From NCBI GenBank assembly GCA_964516555.1, contig CAZFAI010000003.1, positions 1-37,596 of the forward strand: 37,596 bases of DNA, in the 5' to 3' direction. A program made the position numbers and the translations under genes. Origin of the DNA: CAZFAI01 sp964516555. Its GTDB lineage: Bacteria > Patescibacteriota > Microgenomatia > UBA12405. The notes below the pieces were generated by a model, which was given only the letters and a program-made list of their open reading frames with translations, was not told the origin of the DNA and did not search any database. Shown piece by piece: positions 3,931 to 12,274 of the stretch. How positions within the stretch are numbered: position 1 is the first letter of the stretch; every line of letters starts with the position of its first letter.

Positions 3931-6201
3931 ATGGCCGATCCGATCAAAAATAACCTATCGATACTGGAAATCCGCCTGCCTCAGGACAATGAATTTACTC
4001 TCGAAGCCATGTCCTCTTTACTCAGTAATTTTTCCCAATCGAGTGCTACTTCCCTCTTCAGCCTATTTAGCGGCAAAAGAAAAACCATTGCCTCACTGGA
4101 AATAGTCCTAAATGATGGCCAAATCCATTTTTATGTAGCTGCCCCCACCGATTCAATGGAATACGTCCGTTCTCAAATCCTGGCTCAATACCCTACCGCT
4201 ATCACCCGGGATACCAAAGATTATTTTTTCGACCCTGAAAAGCAAAAAAGTTTAATCTTTTCCCAACTTGGCATTACCAAATCCCACAATTATCCACTAA
4301 AAACAGCCCGCGATTTCCGCGATACCGATCCTCTCGTCTCCGTTTTGGCCCCCCTTTCCCGATCCAATAGCACTTCTGATTTTTTTGTCTACCAACTAAT
4401 ACTGGGACCGGCTTCAAAAAACTGGCAGAGTTCAATTATGGACATTATCCAAAATGGCATCGTTGTTGACAAGGAAAAGGGTTTCCGTCAGGCCCACCCT
4501 GACCGCTCCATATTCGAACAAAAAATTCAATTTCCCGGAATCCTATCTCAAATAAATCTTGCCTCAAACAACCCCGGTCTTATAGCTTCAGTGTCTTCAT
4601 CCTTTGGTGCATTCACCTCCCCTCGCGGCAATTCTATCAAAACCTTTACCCCGGGCCTTTTTTCCAAAAGCAAACTACCCGACTCCATCGTAAACCGCAA
4701 AATTACCACCAAACTCAAAACCCAAATCCTAAACACCGAAGAAGTCTCAGCCCTATGGCACTTCCCCAACAAACTAACTAAACTGCCAAATATAGCTTGG
4801 GGCAAAAATCTTTTCTCAGATCCTCCCGAAAACTTACCCGTCGCCGATGAAACCACCGAGGAACAAAAGAAAGAAATCACCTTCTACGCCAAAACCGAAT
4901 TCAGAAACAAAGATTCCATCTTTGGTATCAAACAGGGCGAAGACCGCCGTCGCCATATGTATATAATTGGTAAATCAGGTACCGGTAAAACCACTCTTAT
5001 TTCCAACATGGCTATTGACGACATTAGAAAAGGCCGTGGTGTTGCAGTTATCGACCCTCACGGCGATTTGTGCAACAATATTCTTGATTACATCCCCTCC
5101 CACCGCATCAATGACTGTTGTTATTTTAATCCTGCCGATCCTGAATATGTCTATCCGCTAAACGTTCTTGAAGCTCAAAGTGAGTCTCAAAAAGAGCTGG
5201 TAGCATCCGGCGTCATCTCCATTTTCAAAAAAATATACGGAGAAGTATCCTGGGGTCCCCGACTTGAACATATTCTAAGAAACGCCGTTTTGACATTAGT
5301 CAACACTCCTGACTCTACTCTAGTTGATATCGTTGAAATTTTAACTAACAGAAATTTCCGAGATAAAGTTATTGGTAAACTTCAAAACCAAACTCTCAAA
5401 AACTTTTGGATCAACGAATTCAACCGCATGGACCCCAAATTTCAAAACGAAGCCATCGCCCCCATTTTAAACAAAGTCGGCCAATTTATCGCTTCCAGCA
5501 ATATCCGAAATACCATTAATCACTCGAAATCCAAAATTAACATCCAGCAAATTATGGATGAGAAAAAAATCCTGATTGCCGATCTTTCTACCGGAAAACT
5601 CGGTGAAGACAACTCCGCTCTGCTTGGAGCCATGTTGATTACCCAGATCCAACTATCCGCCATGAATCGCGTATTTCAGGATGCTGAAGCCCGCTCTGAT
5701 TTTTACCTTTATGTTGATGAATTTCAAAACTTTGCCACCACTTCGTTTATCAAAATTCTTTCTGAAGCTCGCAAATTTAAACTTAATTTAATCGTCGCCA
5801 ATCAATACATGGCCCAAATCGAACGCCCCATTCAGGATGCCATCTTTGGCAATGTCGGCTCCATGGTTTCCTTTGTAGTCGGCAATCAGGATGCCTTTAT
5901 CTTGAGCAAAGAATTCGGTTCTCAATTCCCACCAGAGGATTTGGTCAAAATCGGCCGCTATCAAGTAATAAATAAATTAAGCATTGACTCGGAGACTACC
6001 AATCCATTTTACGCCCTCACTCTTCCGCCTCTATCCTGCAAAAATCAAGCCCGTGAGAAACTCATCCAAACTTCACGCCAGCGTTGGGGCAAAAGAAAAG
6101 ACAATATCCAAACAAACCCCAAACCCATTCAAAAACCTCAACAAATAGAAAAACCCAAACCTCCCACCACAATAGAAAACCACCGTACTTCCATCGAATA
6201 A
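3931..6201 (+). CDS. HerA/TraG-like DNA-translocase ATPase
   Basis: A 756-residue P-loop ATPase of the VirD4/TraG and HerA (FtsK-HerA) type. The N-terminal ~300 residues are a family-specific domain. Walker A is GKSGTGKT at 347-354, followed by AVIDPHGDL, and Walker B is YLYVDEFQNF with D596/E597. A later stretch (SEARKFKLNLIVANQYMAQI) matches the region of TraD/TraG ATPases that recognises substrate complexes. The C-terminal ~50 residues are Pro/Lys-rich and probably disordered. Such proteins pump DNA in conjugation, or may drive DNA handling or pili; no relaxase, VirB4 or pilus gene is next to it. TAAAAT ends 6 bases before the ATG, so the mRNA may be leaderless. Confidence 0.85.
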   Translation: MADPIKNNLSILEIRLPQDNEFTLEAMSSLLSNFSQSSATSLFSLFSGKRKTIASLEIVLNDGQIHFYVAAPTDSMEYVRSQILAQYPTAITRDTKDYFFDPEKQKSLIFSQLGITKSHNYPLKTARDFRDTDPLVSVLAPLSRSNSTSDFFVYQLILGPASKNWQSSIMDIIQNGIVVDKEKGFRQAHPDRSIFEQKIQFPGILSQINLASNNPGLIASVSSSFGAFTSPRGNSIKTFTPGLFSKSKLPDSIVNRKITTKLKTQILNTEEVSALWHFPNKLTKLPNIAWGKNLFSDPPENLPVADETTEEQKKEITFYAKTEFRNKDSIFGIKQGEDRRRHMYIIGKSGTGKTTLISNMAIDDIRKGRGVAVIDPHGDLCNNILDYIPSHRINDCCYFNPADPEYVYPLNVLEAQSESQKELVASGVISIFKKIYGEVSWGPRLEHILRNAVLTLVNTPDSTLVDIVEILTNRNFRDKVIGKLQNQTLKNFWINEFNRMDPKFQNEAIAPILNKVGQFIASSNIRNTINHSKSKINIQQIMDEKKILIADLSTGKLGEDNSALLGAMLITQIQLSAMNRVFQDAEARSDFYLYVDEFQNFATTSFIKILSEARKFKLNLIVANQYMAQIERPIQDAIFGNVGSMVSFVVGNQDAFILSKEFGSQFPPEDLVKIGRYQVINKLSIDSETTNPFYALTLPPLSCKNQAREKLIQTSRQRWGKRKDNIQTNPKPIQKPQQIEKPKPPTTIENHRTSIE

Positions 6202-6307
6202 ATCCGCCTCCAACTTTTCATTATACTCAAAAAGAATTCTTAAATACATTCCTTACATCTCAAGTAATTACGTCCTATTATTTTGCTAATTACAAATTAA
6301 ATTTATT

Positions 6308-6535
6308 ATGAGCTCAACTTATCAAGAACAACCTACGTCTACTTCCCACCTAAAAGAAGTATTCGGCTCTACTTTCAGCTTTGTAACAATCAGAAAAATT
6401 GGAGACAGAAATCAAGTTACCTCCACCGATGAGCTAACTGCAATTTCTGCCTGTAGAAGATGTAGCTTTTATAACCAAGAAGATTGCTCAGAAATTATCG
6501 GCACAGACGCCTGCCTGCTTACAAGAAAACGTTAA
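6308..6535 (+). CDS. Small Cys-containing hypothetical protein (75 aa)
   Basis: I recognise no family. The N-terminal half is polar. The C-terminal half has CRRCSFYNQEDC and a fourth Cys (C-x2-C-x7-C-x8-C), which could hold a metal ion or an Fe-S cluster. The last residues are RKR. It follows the ATPase by about 100 AT-rich bases and ends exactly against topA on the other strand (its stop spans 6533-6535, and topA ends at 6532). The small protein at 16570-16770 has a loosely similar Cys-rich tail. No Shine-Dalgarno site and only a weak -10 candidate lie upstream. Confidence 0.5.
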   Translation: MSSTYQEQPTSTSHLKEVFGSTFSFVTIRKIGDRNQVTSTDELTAISACRRCSFYNQEDCSEIIGTDACLLTRKR

Positions 6536-8526
6536 GGCTTCTTCCATCCGGCCCACTTACACTTGGGATAATTACTGCAACCAAAAAATTTTCTGCCTGT
6601 TTTGGTCCGCTTTATTACCCCCTCTGCACCACACTCAGGACACTTAAATCCGGCCGATTCCTTAAATTGCGCCGTATATTTACAATCCGGAAATCTCGAA
6701 CAGGATATAAATTTACCAAACCTGCCCACCCTGATTACCAAATCTCCTTCTTTGCATTCCGGACACTTCTCTCCTAATTTTTCCGTCTCCACTTTTACTC
6801 TCTCGGCATTCTTTTCAGCCGATTTAACTTCCTTTTCAAATCCTTTCCAAAACACTTTTACCATTTTTTTCCAATCCAGCTTTCCCAGCGAAACTTCATC
6901 TAAGTTTTCCTCCATTCCGGCAGTAAATGGCAAAGAAAGTATGTCCTCAAAATTTTTTACCAAAAAATCATTTGTCGCCATCCCCAATGTCGTCGGCTTA
7001 AACTTACCCTCGTCTTTTTCTACATATTGCCTTTGTTGAATAGTTGAAATAATTGGGGCATAAGTACTCGGCCGTCCGATCCCCTGTCTTTCCAATGAAG
7101 CTACCAAGCTAGCATCAGTGTACCTTGGCGGTGGATTTGTCTCTGTTTTGTCGTAAGTGATTTTCTTTTTATCCACCAATTCGCCTTCTTTCAATTCTGG
7201 TAGTATTTGGTCCTCATGTTTATCTCCTGAGATTCTCATATAACCATCAAACAACATTCTTACTCCCTTCGATTGGAACAACCCTGTTCCGTTTGATAGT
7301 GTAATTGTCGTATTTTCCATTCTGGCCGCCGCTGCCTGAGTAGCCACCGCCCTCCTCCAGATTGTTTCATACAATCTCCTCTCTCGGCCATCACCTTCCG
7401 GCAATGTCTTTAAGCTTGCACTGGTTGGCCTGATTGCCTCATGAGCTTCCTGAGCATTTTTTGCCGTGTTTTTATAAACCCTAACCTTGGGTGATAAATA
7501 TTCCTTTCCGTATTCCTTTTCGATAAACTTACGGAAATCCTCAATCGCTTTTCCCGATAAATAGACTGAATCTGTCCGATGGTAAGTTATAAGTCCTCTT
7601 TCGTAAAGCCTCTGGGCTACACTCATTGTCTGCTTACCGGACCAGCCAAATCTTCTGGCAGCCATCTGTTGTAATTTCGATGTTGTAAATGCCGGTAGGG
7701 GTGATCGCCCTACTTCCCGCCCAACTACTTTTTCGACCCTAAATTCTTTGCCCAAAGAATTTACAAAATCATCAACAGTCCTCTGGTCACTAAAAATGGT
7801 TTTACCAAAAGAGTATTCGCCATCAAACAACTTAATCTTTTCATTTTTATTAATATTTTTTCCTTCCACTTTCACCAAATCTGCTCTAAACAATTCCTTA
7901 CCTTTTTTTAAGTCCGCCCATATCTTGAAATATTCTTCCCTTAAAAATTTTTCAATTTCCCGCTCCCTCTCCACTATCAACCTAACCGCAACTGACTGAA
8001 CCCTACCCGCAGACAAACCCCTGCGCACCTTCTTCCACAATACTGGCGACAAACTATACCCCACCACCCGATCCAATACCCTTCTCCCCTGCTGGGCATC
8101 AACCAAAAAATTATCTACATCTCTAGGCTCTTTTATCGCCTCCTCAACTGCCTGCTTGGTAATTTCATGAAAACTAACACGGTGAATATCCGCTTCATTT
8201 TTCTTTTTTTTCTTATCAAAATTCTCGATCAACCATTTCACATGCCAGGCAATTGCCTCACCTTCGCGATCAGGGTCTGTTGCAATATATATGGATTTTG
8301 CCCCATTTGCAGCCGACATTAACTCCGAAACAACCTTTTTCTTATCCGGACTAACTACATAATCAACATCAAAATTTTCCAGATTCACTCCCATTTTACT
8401 GGAAGGTAAATCCCTTATATGACCCACCGTTGCCAAAACTTGATAATCCTTGCCCAAATACTTTCCTATCGTCCTGGCCTTAGTCGGAGACTCCACTACT
8501 AATAATTTTTTTTGCATATCTGCCAT
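6532..8526 (-). CDS. topA: DNA topoisomerase I (type IA)
   Basis: Relaxes negative supercoils by passing one strand through a nick held by a tyrosine. The TOPRIM domain is at the N-terminus (VESPTKARTIGKYLG with E12, then DPDREGE with D84/D86). The active-site motif is GLITYHRTDS with Tyr315, corresponding to GLITYMRTDS in E. coli. The 664 residues end in two four-Cys zinc ribbons (CPECKEGD...CSRFPDC and CPECGAEG...CSNYPKC), fewer than in some homologues. GATAAT ends 6 bases before the ATG at 8526, which supports this start over the ATG three codons further in. It lies downstream of dprA, the common dprA-topA order, with a small gene between them. Confidence 0.96.
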   Translation of the reverse strand: MADMQKKLLVVESPTKARTIGKYLGKDYQVLATVGHIRDLPSSKMGVNLENFDVDYVVSPDKKKVVSELMSAANGAKSIYIATDPDREGEAIAWHVKWLIENFDKKKKKNEADIHRVSFHEITKQAVEEAIKEPRDVDNFLVDAQQGRRVLDRVVGYSLSPVLWKKVRRGLSAGRVQSVAVRLIVEREREIEKFLREEYFKIWADLKKGKELFRADLVKVEGKNINKNEKIKLFDGEYSFGKTIFSDQRTVDDFVNSLGKEFRVEKVVGREVGRSPLPAFTTSKLQQMAARRFGWSGKQTMSVAQRLYERGLITYHRTDSVYLSGKAIEDFRKFIEKEYGKEYLSPKVRVYKNTAKNAQEAHEAIRPTSASLKTLPEGDGRERRLYETIWRRAVATQAAAARMENTTITLSNGTGLFQSKGVRMLFDGYMRISGDKHEDQILPELKEGELVDKKKITYDKTETNPPPRYTDASLVASLERQGIGRPSTYAPIISTIQQRQYVEKDEGKFKPTTLGMATNDFLVKNFEDILSLPFTAGMEENLDEVSLGKLDWKKMVKVFWKGFEKEVKSAEKNAERVKVETEKLGEKCPECKEGDLVIRVGRFGKFISCSRFPDCKYTAQFKESAGFKCPECGAEGVIKRTKTGRKFFGCSNYPKCKWAGWKKP

Positions 8527-8564
8527 TGTCCTATTATCTTAACACCCCTGTCAAGCTCCAAAGT

Positions 8565-8819
8565 CTATCGACAAAATTCCATACCGGTTAATTCCTGTCC
8601 TTCCTTGTCGTAAACATAAAGACTAATTCTGCTACCTTTTGGATAAGCTTCCATAAATGCCTGGATTCGTCCAGATCTCCAATGAGGATCATTAAATCTA
8701 AAAATTTCACCTCCCTCTTTTGATCCTGCCACCAATACTACTCTATTTTCCGAACTCCCAATTACCTGACTAACTTGTCTGATTTGTGCCTGCCTTTGTA
8801 ATATCTCTTTAATTTTCAT
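8565..8819 (-). CDS. Conserved-looking small protein between dprA and topA (84 aa)
   Basis: I recognise no family. It starts MKIKEILQRQAQIRQVSQVI and looks like a compact alpha/beta protein without signal or membrane segments. It ends in a Cys (GMEFCR). Its ATG overlaps the stop of dprA by 4 bases (ATGA), so it is translated with dprA and belongs to the mreB-mrdA-dprA operon. A role in DNA uptake or in cell-wall work can only be guessed from its position. Confidence 0.7.
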   Translation of the reverse strand: MKIKEILQRQAQIRQVSQVIGSSENRVVLVAGSKEGGEIFRFNDPHWRSGRIQAFMEAYPKGSRISLYVYDKEGQELTGMEFCR

Positions 8820-9460
8820 ATCTGGCTTATCATATCATCAATATCGAAAACCGGTACAGCCCCATTATTTATCAAATAATTCGGTGTCCAACTATTCTCA
8901 TCGTCAATCCTTCCGGGAACAGCCCATACTTCCCTTCCATAGTCTAAAGCCAATCTGGCAGTTACCAAAGTCCCACTCCGCTTTCCGCCTTCAACAATAA
9001 TTACTATTGAACACAAACCGGCCACAATCCTGTTCCTCTCCAAAAATTTTACCCGACTCGCCTGTCTACCATCCGAATATTCGGAAATTATTAAACCGTC
9101 TTTTTTCAAAATACTTTCATATATATCCCCATTACTCTTCGGACTAACCACATCCACCCCGCTTGCCAACACGGCAATTGTCTTTCCACCACACTCCAGG
9201 CACACCCTGTGCACCTCCGCATCCACTCCAAGTGCCATCCCCGACACCACAACCACCTCTCTTTTTACCAATTCGGGTACTAGCATTCCAACTACTTTTT
9301 TCCCGTAACTGCTCATTTTTCTGCTGCCAACTACAGCCACCAATTTCGGAAAAATCAACAAACTACTGTTTCCTAAGCAATACAAACCTTTCAGGCTATC
9401 AGGAATCTGTTTTAACAACTTCGGATAATCTTCATCATCAGCATATATCCAATTACTCAT
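8816..9460 (-). CDS. dprA: DNA-processing protein DprA/Smf (Rossmann domain only)
   Basis: Binds incoming single-stranded DNA and loads RecA during natural transformation. The Rossmann-like core shows VAVVGSRKMSSYGKK, VVSGMALGVDAEVHRV, KTIAVLASGVDVVSPK, ISEYSDG, ERNRIVAGL, VIIVEGGKRSGTLVTARLAL and VWAVPGRIDDENS, all DprA hallmarks. At 214 residues it has neither the N-terminal SAM domain nor the C-terminal winged helix of longer homologues. The ATG at 9460 is chosen because it overlaps the end of mrdA by 8 bases and gives the natural domain start; an in-frame start at 9502 would lie deep inside mrdA. The following 84-aa ORF overlaps its stop. Confidence 0.92.
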   Translation of the reverse strand: MSNWIYADDEDYPKLLKQIPDSLKGLYCLGNSSLLIFPKLVAVVGSRKMSSYGKKVVGMLVPELVKREVVVVSGMALGVDAEVHRVCLECGGKTIAVLASGVDVVSPKSNGDIYESILKKDGLIISEYSDGRQASRVKFLERNRIVAGLCSIVIIVEGGKRSGTLVTARLALDYGREVWAVPGRIDDENSWTPNYLINNGAVPVFDIDDMISQI

Positions 9461-11120
9461 TCTCTTTTTCAATACTATATATAACCTTACCGTTTTCATC
9501 ATAACGGGGTACTATAGTATCAGTCTCTTCAAACCACTCCTTCAGAATATCCCCTACAATTGGCGCTGCTACATCCGACCCTTCGCCACCTCTTTCGACC
9601 ATTACCGTAATTGAAATTTCCGGATTATCAATCGGAGCATATGCAGTCAACCAGGCATGAGAATCCTTGCTTCCGTCTCCCACCTCTGCTGTCCCCGTCT
9701 TACAGGCAATCGGCGTTTTAAAATTAAAAAGCGGCCACGCTGTCCCCCCTTCTACGCAAGCCCTTGTCATTCCCTCAGATACTGCTTCCCGAGTATCCCT
9801 GCTAATTTTCAAATCAACACAATTTTTCTCTTTGTCTTTATTTAAAGTCAGGTCACACCTTACTCCATTGTTTGCAATTACATTTGTCATCAAATTCACT
9901 TGTAACGGCGTCACATCTAAATCTCCCTGGCCTATAGCCAAATGGTAAGAATTACCAAGGTACCACCTCTCCCCTTTTACCTGTCTCTTCCATTCATCAT
10001 CAGGGACTATACCGGGTAACTCGCCGATTAACTCTACCCCGGTCTTCTCTCCATAGCCAAAACTCAGTGCCCATTTTTTTATCAAATCAGGACCCAACTT
10101 TTCTCCCAGTCTGTAAAAATATATGTCATTTGATCTTTGCAGAGCCTTCACCACATCAACCATTCCATCAGTCTCACCTCGCTTAGTCCACAGCCAATTG
10201 TTATAAGAATAATCACCCACTTTAATAGAACCCGTGTCCTCAATTAGTGTATTCCTGTCAATCAATTTATCTTCCATCCCGGCAGTCGACACAACAACCT
10301 TGAACACCGATCCGGGATGATACCGGGCTGCTATTGCCCTATTTAACAATGGCAAATTTTCACGATCGGAAAGGTATTTGCTTATTGCCACACTGTCTCT
10401 CATATACGAAAAATGGTTAGGATCAAAAGATGGCGAGGACACCATGGCTATAATCTTACCCGTAGCAGGTTCACTCATTATCACTACCACTTTCTTACCC
10501 TGAATCATTTTGAATATCTTATCTTGCCAAAAAGCGTCAACCGTTAAGTTTAAATCCTCTCCGGCCATAGGTTCCTGCCTACCCAACTCTCTGACATAAT
10601 TCCCCTTAGCATCCACCTCTATCAGACGTCTCCCGTCCTCTCCTCTCAACTCACAATCAAAATACTCCTCTACTCCTCCCCTCCCGATGTTGTCATGTTG
10701 ATCTAGCTTAACTTTGCAATTATCTAAATTAATATCTTCACCATCAGCTTTGGCTACATAACCACTTACAAAAGCCATAGATTCGCCATAAGGATATTGT
10801 CTTTTTAAATCATAGGCCAAATCCTTACCCTCAAACTTATATCCCTTAAAATCTCCCCCCTCCTCATAGACTTTTTCATCACCGTTAAGCCGAAAATATT
10901 GGTATACGCTTTGACCCACCACCCTACCTTTTCTGTCCAAAATTTTACCTCTGCCGGCAGGAATTTCTGTTTCATACACTTTATTGTCCCGAGCTAGACT
11001 TCGATAGTAGCCTCCTCGAATCACCATCAACCTAAATATTGCCGACATTAACAAACCCAAGCTCAGTATTAAACCCAACTTAATCAACCAGTATTTCCAA
11101 GACATTGTCTCCTGATTCAT
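9453..11120 (-). CDS. mrdA: Penicillin-binding protein 2-like transpeptidase
   Basis: Cross-links peptidoglycan for cell elongation, anchored in the cytoplasmic membrane with MreB. There is one N-terminal membrane helix (about residues 10-30), then the dimerisation domain with ETEIPAGRGKILDRKG (usual R-G-x-I-x-D-R), and the transpeptidase domain with the three penicillin-binding motifs: SVFK (SxxK, about 270), SND (SxN, about 330) and KTGTAEVG (about 478). At 555 residues it is slightly short for PBP2. Its ATG comes one base after the mreB stop and its 3' end overlaps dprA, so mreB, mrdA and dprA form one operon. Assignment to PBP2 rather than PBP3 rests on the mreB neighbour. Confidence 0.88.
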   Translation of the reverse strand: MNQETMSWKYWLIKLGLILSLGLLMSAIFRLMVIRGGYYRSLARDNKVYETEIPAGRGKILDRKGRVVGQSVYQYFRLNGDEKVYEEGGDFKGYKFEGKDLAYDLKRQYPYGESMAFVSGYVAKADGEDINLDNCKVKLDQHDNIGRGGVEEYFDCELRGEDGRRLIEVDAKGNYVRELGRQEPMAGEDLNLTVDAFWQDKIFKMIQGKKVVVIMSEPATGKIIAMVSSPSFDPNHFSYMRDSVAISKYLSDRENLPLLNRAIAARYHPGSVFKVVVSTAGMEDKLIDRNTLIEDTGSIKVGDYSYNNWLWTKRGETDGMVDVVKALQRSNDIYFYRLGEKLGPDLIKKWALSFGYGEKTGVELIGELPGIVPDDEWKRQVKGERWYLGNSYHLAIGQGDLDVTPLQVNLMTNVIANNGVRCDLTLNKDKEKNCVDLKISRDTREAVSEGMTRACVEGGTAWPLFNFKTPIACKTGTAEVGDGSKDSHAWLTAYAPIDNPEISITVMVERGGEGSDVAAPIVGDILKEWFEETDTIVPRYDENGKVIYSIEKENE

Positions 11121-11121
11121 A

Positions 11122-12237
11122 TTAACCTAAACCGGATACTAACTTAATCTGATTAAAAAGCATTCTATTTTGCAATAATTCCCCGCACCCCCGGATAACA
11201 CACATCCCCGGATCATCAGTCACCCTGGTAATAATCCTTGTTTTCTTCTCGATAAGTTCATCAAGGCCACGCATCAATGATCCCTCTCCCACCATAATAA
11301 TTCCTCTTTTCAATATATCTTCCATCATATCAGGTGGTGTCTCATCCAGCACCTCACTCACCGTCCTAACAATCTTTGCCACATCCAAGCTTAGTGCCTC
11401 TCTAATTTCACTTTCTTTTATCTTAATTGATTTTGGCAACCCTGTTTCCAAGTCTCTCCCCCTTATTACCGCACTTTTTTCTTTCTCTCCCAATTCTTCG
11501 GCCACATTGGCCAATTCAATCTTTACTCTTTCTGCACTGTTTTTACCAATCAATAAACCATATTTCATCTTTACATAATTTAGAATTGATTCATCAAAAT
11601 CCTCACCCGCCACCCGAACAGATTTCCCTAAAACAATTCCACCCATCGACACTACCGTGACCTCCGTCTTTCCTCCACCCACGTCCACTATCACCAATCC
11701 ACTTGAATTGTCAGTTACCAAACCCAAGCCAATTGCCGCCAAAACCGCCTCCTCAATTAATATCACTTCTCTTGCTCCCGACTTCAAAAATATTGATCTT
11801 ACTGCCCTCTTCTGAACATTACTTATAAAACTTGGGACTCCAACCAATACTCGTGGTTTAAATATTTTCACTCCTTTACTGGGAATTTCATACAACAATT
11901 TCATATAATAAGTAATCAACATTTCCGCCGCTTCCATATCGTTTATTATTCCGTTTTTCAAAGGTTTTACTACTTCGATTTGTCCGGGCTCCCTGTTTAT
12001 CATCTCTTTGGCTTTGTAACCAAAAGCTATAGGACCCACAAAACCTCTTTTAGGTGCTGACAAACCCGTCCACCTCTTTTTCTTTTGCCTAGCCACAATC
12101 GAAGGCTCATCAATTACCACCCCCCTATCCTTAAGATAAACTTTTACGTTGCTGCTCCCCAAATCAACTCCAATGTCCCAACTTAATAAAGACAAAACAC
12201 TACTTATTTTTGATTTACTTTTGGAGAAGCTAACCAC
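11122..12237 (-). CDS. mreB: Rod-shape protein MreB (GTG start)
   Basis: Actin-like ATPase that organises the elongation machinery. Signature stretches are DIGVDLGSSNVKVY (phosphate 1), IVDVGGGKTEVTVV (phosphate 2) and IIMVGEGSLMRGLDELI (adenosine loop). An open frame extends to 12297 but would overlap the divergent gene at 12275. I place the start at the GTG at 12235-12237: TATACT (12244-12249) ends exactly 6 bases before it, matching the leaderless pattern seen across the window, and the protein (371 aa) then begins about 25 residues before DIGVDLG. Compared with typical MreB, SSN replaces TAN in the first motif. It heads the mreB-mrdA-dprA operon. Confidence 0.92.
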   Translation of the reverse strand: MVSFSKSKSKISSVLSLLSWDIGVDLGSSNVKVYLKDRGVVIDEPSIVARQKKKRWTGLSAPKRGFVGPIAFGYKAKEMINREPGQIEVVKPLKNGIINDMEAAEMLITYYMKLLYEIPSKGVKIFKPRVLVGVPSFISNVQKRAVRSIFLKSGAREVILIEEAVLAAIGLGLVTDNSSGLVIVDVGGGKTEVTVVSMGGIVLGKSVRVAGEDFDESILNYVKMKYGLLIGKNSAERVKIELANVAEELGEKEKSAVIRGRDLETGLPKSIKIKESEIREALSLDVAKIVRTVSEVLDETPPDMMEDILKRGIIMVGEGSLMRGLDELIEKKTRIITRVTDDPGMCVIRGCGELLQNRMLFNQIKLVSGLG

Positions 12238-12274
12238 TGTAAAAGTATAGCAAAAGCCAAGTATACTATATAAC
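12238..12274. promoter_or_regulatory. Divergent leaderless promoters of mreB and the Wzy-like gene
   Basis: The 37 bases between the two start codons hold one -10 box for each direction: TATACT at 12244-12249 (minus, 6 bases from the mreB GTG) and TATACT at 12262-12267 (plus, 7 bases from the ATG at 12275). No Shine-Dalgarno site is present on either side. The two polymerase sites would overlap, so the genes may compete. Confidence 0.55.
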